A stretch of 36,953 nucleotides of DNA. It comes from a virus. The notes below the pieces were generated by a model that was not told the DNA's origin, did not search any database, and worked only from the letters and a program-made list of their open reading frames with translations. Below are positions 16,498-24,221 of this stretch, one piece after another (position 1 is the first letter of the stretch; every line of letters begins with the position of its first letter). The stretch is taken from positions 1 to 36,953 of the IMG/VR virus record IMGVR_UViG_3300034198_005091; one strand, 5' to 3'. A program made the position numbers and the translations under genes.

Positions 16498-17613
16498 ATG
16501 GATATAGTAAACTGGGACGCCCTGAAAAAAGGACTCCTAATTAAGAATTCACTTGAAAGTACAGACGATCTTGTACTTGTTTCAGCAAATACAACTTATA
16601 AGAAAAGGGGTGATTTATATCAAACTTATGCTGTACCTGCTAGTGCATTAGGCGGAGGAGGGGGAGGAGGTAATGGTATTACTCAATTAATAGGTGAAGT
16701 CACTGCAGGACCTGGTATAGGAATACAAACAGCAATTATTACCCCATTAGCCGTTACTGCTGCTAAGATTGCAAACAATGCAGTTACAAATGCTAAAATT
16801 GCTAATGATGCAGTTACAACAGCTAAGATTCTAAATGCTAACGTAACATTAGATAAAATACAGAATATTGCCGCAAATACATTTCTTGCTAATGCAACAA
16901 ATGGACTTGCAACTGTACAAGCAATTGCCACTAATAGAATACCTCTTTTTTCTGCAGCTATTGGTGGAGCTGCTAGTAATACCACCTTTCTAAGGGGGGA
17001 TGGTGCATGGGCTACTCCACCAGGTGGAGGTATTACGACACTCAATACTTCTGGATTAATTTCTGGTGGTCCAATTACTGCACCTTCTGGTACTGTTACT
17101 ACTAATATGAATACTGGCAAATTAGTAGGAAGATTTTCTGTTAATTCTGGTGAGATGGAAGAAATTTCAATCGGCAATGGTTTACAGCTTAATACAGGAA
17201 CAGGTACCCTAACTGCAACTGCTACACCAAGTGTACCACTTACACAAACACTTGGAACAACTGTTGATGGATCAGGAGGTACAGTAACGGTAGGTCTAAA
17301 AGGTTATATTAAAGTACCATATGCCTGCACAATTACTGGATGGACAGTAATTTCTACTACAGCTACTCCTGCTCAAGCAATTCAATTTGATATTTGGAGA
17401 AGAAATGGAGCATTACCCACAGTAGTAGGAGATTCTCTTATAGGGGGCGGCGGAGTTAAACCTCGACTTACTGCAGGACAACAGCTAGGAAACTCTGTAA
17501 ACTTGAACAACTGGTCTACATCACTTGCTGCAGGAGATTATCTATCATTTAGAGTAGATAGTGCAACAATTGTATCTTGGGCTATTTTACAAATAAACGT
17601 AACTAGAGTATAA
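16498..17613 (+). CDS. Fibre protein with MDIVNW anchor and polyglycine hinge
   Basis: The 371-residue protein has an N-terminal module (1-51, MDIVNWDALKK...AVPASALGG) nearly shared with the gene at 20132, a Gly-rich hinge (52-58), then ITQLIGEVTAGPG (61-73), which recurs in the gene at 21335. Residues about 85-125 form short repeats (NNAVTNAKIANDAVTTAKI) typical of fibre shafts, and FLRGDGAWATPP (164-175) is a common fibre connector. The C-terminal 140 residues form a separate beta domain with no recognised family. Modular sharing with its neighbours suggests that several fibres dock by a common N-terminal anchor. A virion location is inferred. Confidence 0.65.
   Translation: MDIVNWDALKKGLLIKNSLESTDDLVLVSANTTYKKRGDLYQTYAVPASALGGGGGGGNGITQLIGEVTAGPGIGIQTAIITPLAVTAAKIANNAVTNAKIANDAVTTAKILNANVTLDKIQNIAANTFLANATNGLATVQAIATNRIPLFSAAIGGAASNTTFLRGDGAWATPPGGGITTLNTSGLISGGPITAPSGTVTTNMNTGKLVGRFSVNSGEMEEISIGNGLQLNTGTGTLTATATPSVPLTQTLGTTVDGSGGTVTVGLKGYIKVPYACTITGWTVISTTATPAQAIQFDIWRRNGALPTVVGDSLIGGGGVKPRLTAGQQLGNSVNLNNWSTSLAAGDYLSFRVDSATIVSWAILQINVTRV
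16651..16670 (+). repeat. G-rich tract coding a polyglycine hinge
   Basis: A run of GGN codons encodes the hinge between anchor and shaft of the fibre at 16498. A similar tract occurs at 21443-21468 in another fibre gene, and both are followed by the same protein motif (ITQL-x-G-x-VTAGPG). Confidence 0.7.
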
Positions 17614-17615
17614 TT

Positions 17616-19394
17616 ATGCCAATTTGGACAAACGGAGGCGGAAACTTTTTATGGAGTAATCCACTTAACTGGGATACAAATGCTCTTCCAAGTGCTACTG
17701 GAGCCGGGACTGATGCTATATTTAATGCTGCATCTCCTGCCTGTACAGTAGATATAGCCGGTGTTTGCAAAAATTTAAATTTTACTGGTTATGCTAATAC
17801 CATAACTATGAATAATAGCATAACGGTTGGAAGTTTAGCTGGTGGTACTCCAAATCATTCAATTACTCTTTCTGCAGCTCTTACATTTAATATGATTGGT
17901 GTAGGTGCATTAGTAGCAAGAGCACATGGGATAACTACATTAACAAGTAATGGGGCAACATGGAAAACTCCTTTTAATATAAATACTGCCAATGTAACAA
18001 TAAATAGCAGTATTGTTTTAATAGATAATTGGATCAATAATGCTAATGTAACCATTGGTCCAGGAAGTACTGTAACTTTACGAGGGGCATTTAGTTTAAC
18101 CTGTAATGCAAATCTTACAATTAATGTCGGAACAACATCTGGTTCGGCTCTTAATTCTGATGCTGCCCTGTCTACAATTGTTCTTGCTGGTAACTCAACC
18201 TATACAGCAAATGCTGCATCTGTTAGTGTAAATCTGACAATCAATGCTCCAGCAAGGACAGTCATTTTAGCAGATGGTGCTAGTTATGGGGGCGGAATTA
18301 CCCAACCGACTAGCACATTCAGATATATTGCAGGAACTGTAGTTTGTGCTGGTACTTTTCATTTAAATTTTACTCCAACCGGTAATGGCTACAGTGTAAA
18401 TGTAAATGGAAATCCCTCTACAGCTGCTAATACAACAAATACTACTGGTGTTAATTTTAATAACTTATCTTTAAAGACCACAGGTGTTAGTAGTTCCGTA
18501 AATTGTACATTTACAAGTCCCGTTTGTGTTGTAAATGATTTATTAGTAACAAGTATATCAACACCTAAAGGAGCTGTTTTATTAACGGGAAATACAATAC
18601 ATGTCAATAAAAATTTTACACTTAATGGGTATATTACAACGGGATCAACAACAACAATAAAACTTCAGGGGACAGGAACTTGGTTTGAAAATTTAACTTT
18701 AACTCAAGCACCGACTGGTGGATGGGGAATAGTTAGCCCCGTAGTTATAGATACCGCTGGAACTATTACCTTGACAAGTTTTGTAGGTATAAGATTGGGA
18801 TCTTTGACCCTTGTTAACGGATCATTTATTACAACTTTATTTGGATTAAGGGTAGGTGGAGCAACACTTACTGGTTTAGGTTCTGGAAATGCTTTTATAG
18901 AATCAATATATCATACTTCACTTGGAACTCTTGCTCTATCTGGTTCAGCTGTTACTATAAATGATACTGCTCCATTAAGGATAGGACTTCTTACTTTTAA
19001 TGGATTTACTACAAATAATGCGCATAAATATTTAGGTACAGCAGGATGGACCTGTAATGATTTACTTTATCAGCAACCAGCTGGAGCCGCTGGAGCTGAT
19101 ATAGGTTTGGTCGCAGAACCAACAATTGAATATAGAATAAAAAATAGTTTAATACTAAGAGCTTTTAACATTACTACTTTTCCAAGCTTGGTCATAAAAA
19201 ACGGAGGTACTGCAGCAAGAGCACTATTTACTCTTGAATTAGGTGCTAGTCAAGATGTATTTTATATGGGAGGAACCAATATAGATAGTGATGCAGGACA
19301 AACTATATGGAGCAGAAAAGGCGCATTGACTAATACTATTAACTGGAATCTTTGGACATATCCGAAAACACGATTTGCAACATTTACAAATTAA
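17616..19394 (+). CDS. Large beta-solenoid-like appendage protein
   Basis: The 592-residue product starts with a Trp/Asn motif (WTNGGGNFLWSNPLNW, about 4-19) and continues in regular short strands rich in Thr, Asn, Leu and Gly (TITLTS, NVTINSS, NLTINVG), the pattern of a right-handed beta-helix or similar solenoid. The C-terminal end has AGQTIWSRKGALTNTINWNLW. The smaller gene immediately downstream has matching N- and C-terminal motifs, so they are paralogues of different solenoid length. Two bases separate it from the fibre gene upstream. Phage solenoids often form tailspikes or fibre shafts, sometimes with glycan-cleaving activity; I see no catalytic residue pattern. Confidence 0.6.
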   Translation: MPIWTNGGGNFLWSNPLNWDTNALPSATGAGTDAIFNAASPACTVDIAGVCKNLNFTGYANTITMNNSITVGSLAGGTPNHSITLSAALTFNMIGVGALVARAHGITTLTSNGATWKTPFNINTANVTINSSIVLIDNWINNANVTIGPGSTVTLRGAFSLTCNANLTINVGTTSGSALNSDAALSTIVLAGNSTYTANAASVSVNLTINAPARTVILADGASYGGGITQPTSTFRYIAGTVVCAGTFHLNFTPTGNGYSVNVNGNPSTAANTTNTTGVNFNNLSLKTTGVSSSVNCTFTSPVCVVNDLLVTSISTPKGAVLLTGNTIHVNKNFTLNGYITTGSTTTIKLQGTGTWFENLTLTQAPTGGWGIVSPVVIDTAGTITLTSFVGIRLGSLTLVNGSFITTLFGLRVGGATLTGLGSGNAFIESIYHTSLGTLALSGSAVTINDTAPLRIGLLTFNGFTTNNAHKYLGTAGWTCNDLLYQQPAGAAGADIGLVAEPTIEYRIKNSLILRAFNITTFPSLVIKNGGTAARALFTLELGASQDVFYMGGTNIDSDAGQTIWSRKGALTNTINWNLWTYPKTRFATFTN

Positions 19395-19397
19395 AAT

Positions 19398-20075
19398 ATG
19401 GCAATTTATACTTGGAATCCACCTGCACCAGGCAACTGGGGAACTAATACTAACTGGACGCCAAACGGTATTCCAACAAACCTAGATACAGTTTTATTTA
19501 GTTCTGCTAATAATAATAATTGTATTGTAGCAGCTAATGCCAATGCTCAAATTTTGAACTTTCAAGATTATGCTGGTACGGTGACAATAAATACTAATAC
19601 GGTGCCGATTCCTACCCTAACTCCATTTCTTTTGACAGTTGCCGGAAACTTAACACTTTCTACAAATCCATCTTTTCAGATAATTCCAGATGCAAATGGT
19701 CGTGGAACTTTAGTCATTAGTGCTAATTCTACCATTACTTCAAACGGAAGAACAATAGATACTACACTACGATTCTCAACAATAAATACGACTATCTTGC
19801 TTGCTGATACCCTGACATTAAGTAAGGGACTAACTATACAAGGTACTCCATCTGGGAATATTAATCTAGGATCTACAGTACCGAATACACAAAGAGCATT
19901 AAATCTTCTTAATAATGGAATTAGTGATCAGGATATAGATTATGCAGTTGTATCAGATATAAACGGAAATGGAGGATTAACAATTTGGAACTATAGTGGA
20001 ACTATTACTAATTGTAACAACTGGGTAATTATGACAACGCAGGCTGTGCCAATCAGTGGATTTGCAATTAGCTAA
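19398..20075 (+). CDS. Short paralogue of the solenoid-like appendage protein
   Basis: The 225-residue protein opens with a Trp-rich motif (YTWNPPAPGNWGTNTNW) and then DTVLFSS...NCIVAANANAQILNFQDYAGTV, matching the spacing of the 592-residue protein just upstream (DAIFNAA...CTVDIAGVCKNLNFTGYANT). Its end (GGLTIWNYSGTITNCNNWVIM) corresponds to that protein's final motif. It therefore looks like the same fold with most solenoid coils removed, or an unexpanded ancestor. It begins three bases after the larger gene. A structural role beside the fibres is inferred; no enzymatic motif is visible. Confidence 0.6.
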   Translation: MAIYTWNPPAPGNWGTNTNWTPNGIPTNLDTVLFSSANNNNCIVAANANAQILNFQDYAGTVTINTNTVPIPTLTPFLLTVAGNLTLSTNPSFQIIPDANGRGTLVISANSTITSNGRTIDTTLRFSTINTTILLADTLTLSKGLTIQGTPSGNINLGSTVPNTQRALNLLNNGISDQDIDYAVVSDINGNGGLTIWNYSGTITNCNNWVIMTTQAVPISGFAIS

Positions 20076-20131
20076 TTTTTTTAGCAGTATTAAAACACGG
20101 GTAAACTAAAAAGTAATGTATATTATATAGT

Positions 20132-21217
20132 ATGGATATAGTAAACTGGTTATACCTAAAAAAAGCTGAACTTATTCGGGATGCTATAAGCAGTCCAGAA
20201 GATTTAGTGCTTTTAGGTGCCGATGTAAGTTTTGAAAAACGTGGAGATAAGTATCTTACTTATGCAGTTCCTGTTAGCTTACTTGGCGGGGTAGGTTCAG
20301 GCATTACCCTAAAGACCAATGGTACTAATAATACTGTACAAACCATATTAAATTTAGTAGAAGGGAATAATATTGAATTGACTGATAATGGAGATGGATC
20401 AGTTATTATAGCTACGTTTGGGAATGAACTTGTTGATGCTGATAATGGACTAAACATAGGTGCACCAGGTGTAGTATATTTAGGTGGTGAATTATTAGAA
20501 ACAACAACTATTGATGTAACTAGTCAGTATCAGTTAAATATTATTGGTCAAAATAACCAGGTAAAAGGAGAAATTCTATTTGTAGAAAATTCATCGCCAT
20601 TATCTGGTGCTGTTTCGCTTAATGCAAAATGCGATGCTGGAATAGCAATTGTAGCAACGTCTACTACCGGAACGGGTATTGCTGTAACTGTTACCAATGC
20701 TGGCGACGGAATTTCTACTTCTTCAGACAATGGTTATGGATTAATTGCTATTGCATCTAGTACTAATCCCTCTAATGAGTGCAGACCAATATATGCATAT
20801 GGTACGGCTGATACAAAACCCTCTTTGTTATTAGCAGCAGGTTTACCCGGTGTTCCTGATGCTACTCAAACACCAGCACTTGTATTACGAAAAGGTGCTG
20901 ATTCAGTATTACCAGGTTTTGGACCATCGTTTCATTTTGAAGCAATTAATAATGACCCAGCAAATGTTAATCTAGTAACCTCAACTATAGCATCTGCCTA
21001 TACTAACGTAACAGTTAATTCTGAATCCACTGCATTAGAATGTTCTGCGTTAGACGGAGGAACTTTAAATAAGGTTCTTGTTATGGAGGGTAATGGTATA
21101 TTTACCCTCACACAAGGATTAGGAAATTATGCAGATGATACTGCTGCACAAGCTGGGGGAGTACCTATCAATGGACTTTACAGAACAGGATCAAATGTTA
21201 AAATACGAGTTGCATAA
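20132..21217 (+). CDS. Fibre protein with second MDIVNW anchor
   Basis: The 361-residue product repeats the anchor seen at 16498: MDIVNWLYLKKAELIRDAI, then EDLVLLGADVSFEKRGDKY and TYAVPVSLLGG (about 1-53). The body (about 60-330) is beta-rich and unlike the other fibre. The C-terminus (YADDTAAQAGGVPINGLYR, then GSNVKIRVA) is a tip motif I recognise from the ends of many Bacteroidota-phage fibre or structural proteins. A 56-base spacer precedes it, AT-rich with TATATTATATAG just before the ATG but no full promoter match. Shared anchor, different body: probably a sister fibre on the same attachment site. Confidence 0.65.
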   Translation: MDIVNWLYLKKAELIRDAISSPEDLVLLGADVSFEKRGDKYLTYAVPVSLLGGVGSGITLKTNGTNNTVQTILNLVEGNNIELTDNGDGSVIIATFGNELVDADNGLNIGAPGVVYLGGELLETTTIDVTSQYQLNIIGQNNQVKGEILFVENSSPLSGAVSLNAKCDAGIAIVATSTTGTGIAVTVTNAGDGISTSSDNGYGLIAIASSTNPSNECRPIYAYGTADTKPSLLLAAGLPGVPDATQTPALVLRKGADSVLPGFGPSFHFEAINNDPANVNLVTSTIASAYTNVTVNSESTALECSALDGGTLNKVLVMEGNGIFTLTQGLGNYADDTAAQAGGVPINGLYRTGSNVKIRVA

Positions 21218-21228
21218 AATATACTACT

Positions 21229-21333
21229 ATGGCATTAGGTAATAATAAATATTCAGAGGGAAGTAAAAGATCTAACTATTACTTTCAACTAAAAGTACTT
21301 CAACTGTTACAAAGAATTTTAAACGCACTATAA
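21229..21333 (+). CDS. 34-residue stand-alone copy of a fibre anchor domain
   Basis: This short ORF encodes MALGNNKYSEGSKRSNYYF followed by QLKVLQLLQRILNAL. It lines up with the N-terminal 34 residues of the next gene (MALGN...EG.K.SN....LKVLQ.L..I..A) and ends one base before that gene's ATG. Protein similarity has outlasted DNA similarity, which favours a translated gene rather than a recent duplication scar. It could be an independent small structural subunit that occupies or caps the fibre docking site. Alternatively it is the remnant of a lost fibre gene whose body was deleted. Confidence 0.6.
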   Translation: MALGNNKYSEGSKRSNYYFQLKVLQLLQRILNAL

Positions 21334-21334
21334 C

Positions 21335-22432
21335 ATGGCATTAGGTAATGGAAACCCCAAAGAAGGGGATAAAGGTTCAAATTTTTTCTGGGAACTAAAA
21401 GTACTCCAAGGACTTGAGGCTATTGCTGAGGCTATTGAAGCCGGAGGTGGTGGAGGAGGAGGGGGAGGTATTACCCAACTTACGGGGGATGTTACTGCAG
21501 GTCCTGGAGCAGGATCTGTTATTGCTACTATAGGTAACTCAAAAGTTACTACGATTAAAATTGCAGACGGGGCAGTAATTTTCTCTAAACTACAGAACAT
21601 TGCAGGATTAAGTTTTCTTGGCAATCCACTTGCTGGTGTTAATCCTGTTCAAGCAATTCCATTAACCACGGTTCCATATTTTGGAGCCGGTATTGGAGGT
21701 GCAGCAAGTGCTACAACATTTCTTAGAGGAGATGGTCAATGGGCTACCCCACCTACTGGAACTGTAACTGCAAACAACGGTCTCACAAAAACATTAGATA
21801 ACATACAGTTAGGTGGTGAACTTGTAACTGCTGGTCAGACTTTAATAGGAACAGCGGATGTTGCAAATCCAAATAGATTAAATTCTTTAGCTATTGCATC
21901 ATATAATACTACATCAACATTTACTACAGCAAATTATTCTGGTTCTGGAAGTGCGCTTGGTGTTACGCATTTTGGTACAGCAGGAGGTGTGGCTGCACTT
22001 TTTAACTCAAGAAACAATGGTGCTGCTGGTCAAGGAACGATACAACTTGATAGGACTGTAACCAATTTTCAGAGTATATATAGTATGATTAGTATGACCC
22101 GAAATGGTAATAGTAGTAATGCTATTGACGGTTATGGTATGCAATTTAGACAGCAGATGGGCACCACTGCAGGGATAACACAAAATGCTGCTTTCTTTAA
22201 TACTACTTGGTCAACGGCTGCTAATGCAACAAGAACAGCACAATATCAAATACTATTAGCTAATAATGGTGCTGAACCTACAGCCAATATAACATTTAAT
22301 GGTAATGGAAATATTAATCTAGCCAAAACTCTTCCGACTGCATCTGCTGGATTAGCTGCTGGTGATTTGTATACTCAGACAGCTGCCCAATTAGGAGGAG
22401 TTGGAGCACAAAAAGTAATATGTATCGTATAA
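21335..22432 (+). CDS. Fibre protein with MALGN anchor and polyglycine hinge
   Basis: The 365-residue product has an anchor (1-36) matched by the 34-residue gene just upstream, a nine-Gly hinge (37-45), ITQLTGDVTAGPG (46-58), and FLRGDGQWATPP (129-140), the last two shared with the fibre at 16498. Thus it combines a different anchor with the same shaft connector. The C-terminal part contains fibre-like beta sequence and ends LPTASAGLAAGDLYTQ and AQLGGVGAQKVICIV, resembling the tip of other phage fibres. It is the last gene of the fibre block. Receptor binding is inferred only from layout. Confidence 0.65.
   Translation: MALGNGNPKEGDKGSNFFWELKVLQGLEAIAEAIEAGGGGGGGGGITQLTGDVTAGPGAGSVIATIGNSKVTTIKIADGAVIFSKLQNIAGLSFLGNPLAGVNPVQAIPLTTVPYFGAGIGGAASATTFLRGDGQWATPPTGTVTANNGLTKTLDNIQLGGELVTAGQTLIGTADVANPNRLNSLAIASYNTTSTFTTANYSGSGSALGVTHFGTAGGVAALFNSRNNGAAGQGTIQLDRTVTNFQSIYSMISMTRNGNSSNAIDGYGMQFRQQMGTTAGITQNAAFFNTTWSTAANATRTAQYQILLANNGAEPTANITFNGNGNINLAKTLPTASAGLAAGDLYTQTAAQLGGVGAQKVICIV
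21443..21468 (+). repeat. G-rich tract coding a nine-glycine hinge
   Basis: This GGN-codon run is the counterpart of the tract at 16651. Sequence after both tracts encodes the same motif while sequence before them differs, which places a likely module-exchange point here. Confidence 0.7.
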
Positions 22433-22454
22433 TAATTTTTTACTATATTACAGT

Positions 22455-22808
22455 ATGGATCAGATAGAAATAAGAGATGTAGTAAGTATAATTGTAGGGG
22501 TATTATCTCTAGCAGGTTTATACTACGCACTAAAACGGTCTGTTGACCGCCTTTACAACAAAGTAAGCACTATGGAACAAAATCATGATCGTGACATTGA
22601 ACTTCTAAAAGAAGGTATAAAAGAAACAAAACTCGATCTTGATAAACGAGAAAAACATATATATGATCGTATGACTGAAATTAAAGAAGAACAAAAGAAC
22701 GCCATTGATAAGATTGAAGTAAAAATCGATGCTATATCAACTAATTTAAGTACTATGAATACATGTCTTTCAGAGCTTACTGGATATATCAAGGCAAAGA
22801 AGGCATAG
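22455..22808 (+). CDS. Membrane-anchored coiled-coil protein (XhlA/holin-accessory-like)
   Basis: The 117-residue product has one N-terminal membrane segment (about 8-26, VVSIIVGVLSLAGLYYALK) and then a long charged helix with heptad-like spacing (EQNHDRDIELLKEGIKETKL to about residue 108). This shape resembles XhlA/BhlA-like small phage membrane proteins that assist lysis, and also i-spanins. It lies away from the main lysis cassette, at the end of the fibre transcript, and is followed by a clear terminator. I cannot tell between a second lysis factor and another envelope-associated role such as superinfection control. Confidence 0.5.
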   Translation: MDQIEIRDVVSIIVGVLSLAGLYYALKRSVDRLYNKVSTMEQNHDRDIELLKEGIKETKLDLDKREKHIYDRMTEIKEEQKNAIDKIEVKIDAISTNLSTMNTCLSELTGYIKAKKA

Positions 22809-22839
22809 TTTGTTGTTAATTGTGTAATTGTTTAGTGTG

Positions 22840-22865
22840 AACCCAGGCATTAGCTTGGGTTTTTT
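22840..22865 (+). terminator. Rho-independent terminator closing the fibre block
   Basis: A 9-bp stem with one G-T pair (22840-22848 with 22853-22861) around the loop ATTA runs directly into TTTTTT (22860-22865). It lies 32 bases after the membrane coiled-coil gene and just before a promoter-like sequence, so it separates the fibre/lysis transcript from the packaging module. Confidence 0.8.
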
Positions 22866-22875
22866 ATTATAACTC

Positions 22876-22905
22876 TTGTAAGTTTAAACTTATTGTGTAT
22901 ATTTG
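22876..22905 (+). promoter_or_regulatory. Bacteroidota-type promoter for the packaging module
   Basis: TTG at 22876-22878 and TATATTTG at 22898-22905 are 19 bases apart, fitting the Bacteroides -33 (TTTG) and -7 (TAnnTTTG) consensus. It follows the terminator, and the ATG at 22929 lies 23 bases past the -7 box. The leader contains AAACCAA, also seen before the genes at 31274 and 34244. Confidence 0.6.
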
Positions 22906-22928
22906 TGTTATAATTTAAACCAATAGTT

Positions 22929-23192
22929 ATGATCGAAGAAACAATTAATCAGCCTGAGTTGTCAAAAGAACAACTTACAGAACGTCAGAAAGAAATTCAT
23001 GAGTACTATACATCTCAGGTACCTTTTCTACAAGTTCAGAAAGAATATGAAACTCTTATTACTGAACTAGAAGAACTTGAGTTACGTAGAATGATGGCCA
23101 GAATGCGGATGGCACAAATCATGGCGCCAGCACCAGATGAGACTGAATCAGATGACGAACCAGCAAAACCTAGATCCTTAAAAAAGAACTAA
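22929..23192 (+). CDS. Small coiled-coil protein at head of packaging module
   Basis: The 87-residue product is almost entirely helical and charged (QLTERQKEIHEYYTSQV, EYETLITELEELELRRMMARMRM) with a disordered acidic/basic tail (DETESDDEPAKPRSLKKN). No catalytic motif, membrane segment or signal peptide is seen. It is the first gene after the promoter and starts one base before the next gene's leader, so it is co-transcribed with the DNA-binding and packaging genes. Similar small coiled-coil genes are common at this place in crAss-like phages, but I know no function for them. Confidence 0.6.
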   Translation: MIEETINQPELSKEQLTERQKEIHEYYTSQVPFLQVQKEYETLITELEELELRRMMARMRMAQIMAPAPDETESDDEPAKPRSLKKN

Positions 23193-23193
23193 A

Positions 23194-23577
23194 ATGGCAG
23201 TAGTTAATCATGTACGTAAGAATGTAAAAATGGATCTATGGAGTATAGTTAAGTTTCAACTATCTGTGCATTGCCATCTTAAATCATTAAATGTATCTGA
23301 TCAGGATTTAAGCTGCTTGACCTTCCTTGCCCTTACTGGAGAAAAAGAACTTACTGAATTCTGTAATGACGCAACTAAAAATAAAATTTTTGGAAGTAGT
23401 CAGTCAGTTAGAAATGCGGTAACAAAAGCAGAAAAGAAAAAGTTAATTGTGAAAAATGGTAAGAATAGGAAAAAGATATACTTAAATCCTGAACTTAAGA
23501 TTCAAATTAGTGGTAACATATTATTAGATTATAAGATCCTCCATGCTGAACCCAAAGAAAATATCGTCGCTGTATAA
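23194..23577 (+). CDS. Putative winged-helix-like DNA-binding protein
   Basis: The 127-residue protein has helices over about 15-60 and then a segment (GSSQSVRNAVTKAEKKKLIV, about 69-88) that looks like the recognition helix of a winged-helix fold, followed by a basic hairpin (KNGKNRKKIYLNPEL). That is the usual layout of replication or regulatory HTH proteins, and Lys content is high at this end. Its last 35 bases overlap the IHF-like gene in another frame. Location before an IHF-like gene supports a DNA-binding role, perhaps regulatory or in packaging-site recognition. The assignment is tentative. Confidence 0.5.
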   Translation: MAVVNHVRKNVKMDLWSIVKFQLSVHCHLKSLNVSDQDLSCLTFLALTGEKELTEFCNDATKNKIFGSSQSVRNAVTKAEKKKLIVKNGKNRKKIYLNPELKIQISGNILLDYKILHAEPKENIVAV

Positions 23578-23920
23578 GTCTGTTTCTGAGGAGATTGATG
23601 TATCTGAGTCAGATCTTACAGATATAGTGTCTTTTTATTGGAGTCAGGTAAGGAAGGCAATGGAGGGATTAAATGATGCTAATATAAATGTTGAGAATTT
23701 TGGAACATTTACTGTTAAACCTAAAGCACTTAGGGCAGAGATGTATAAGTGTGAGAAGTTTATCAATAGTGTAAATCCTAAAGATTTTACAAGGTATCCT
23801 TACTATAAGGTAGCTAAAGAAAAACTTGAGAGATTTAATGTAATGAGTGCAAAGATTTTAGAAGAGAATCTAAGAAAAAAAAGTAAAATAGATAAACGCT
23901 ATGGCAAAAACATTTCTTGA
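23543..23920 (+). CDS. IHF/HU-family DNA-bending protein
   Basis: The 125-residue product carries the signature of the HU/IHF fold: an N-terminal helical part (ISSLYKSVSEEIDVSESDLTDIVSFYW) and VENFGTFTVKPKAL (about 50-63), equivalent to the conserved V-x-x-x-x-G-x-F central strand before the DNA-binding arms. It is longer than host HU (about 90 residues) because of a basic C-terminal helix. IHF-like subunits next to the packaging genes are characteristic of crAss-like phages. It probably bends phage DNA for packaging, replication or transcription. It overlaps neighbours at both ends (35 and 20 bases). Confidence 0.75.
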   Translation: MLNPKKISSLYKSVSEEIDVSESDLTDIVSFYWSQVRKAMEGLNDANINVENFGTFTVKPKALRAEMYKCEKFINSVNPKDFTRYPYYKVAKEKLERFNVMSAKILEENLRKKSKIDKRYGKNIS

Positions 23921-24221
23921 AGTCTGGAAGAAAAAGGGTAAAATACTGGAAGGTATTAAAAACTCTATATTTAAGGATGAACACGTAGAGGAGATAGCAG
24001 CAGAAAGAAACAGCATATGTCAATCTTGTGACCAGATTGATAGGGGAGGCAGTAAATGCTTTGCACCAGGAACACAACCTTGCTGTGGAGTATGTGGCTG
24101 CTCCTTAAAATTCTTACAAAGATCATTAGCATCTGAATGCGAAGCAGGTAAATGGAAAGCTGTGCTTACGCAGGAAGAAGCTGATGAACTAGAAAATAAA
24201 CTAAATGAAAATGGCAATTAG
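23901..24221 (+). CDS. Cys-rich putative zinc-binding protein
   Basis: The 106-residue protein has eight Cys at about 40, 43, 53, 61, 62, 65, 67 and 80 (CxxC ... C ... CCxxCxC ... C), enough for one or two zinc sites. The flanks are helical and charged, with an acidic C-terminus (TQEEADELENKL). It overlaps the IHF-like gene by 20 bases and the nuclease gene by 17. Phages of this group often have a similar small Cys-rich gene in the packaging block; the role is unknown to me. Nucleic-acid or protein binding is a reasonable guess. Disulfides are less likely for a cytoplasmic protein. Confidence 0.6.
   Translation: MAKTFLEVWKKKGKILEGIKNSIFKDEHVEEIAAERNSICQSCDQIDRGGSKCFAPGTQPCCGVCGCSLKFLQRSLASECEAGKWKAVLTQEEADELENKLNENGN

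Noticed and set aside
16498-22432. Diversity-generating retroelement acting on the fibre genes.
   Set aside because: No reverse transcriptase and no template/variable repeat pair with adenine-specific changes is seen in the window.
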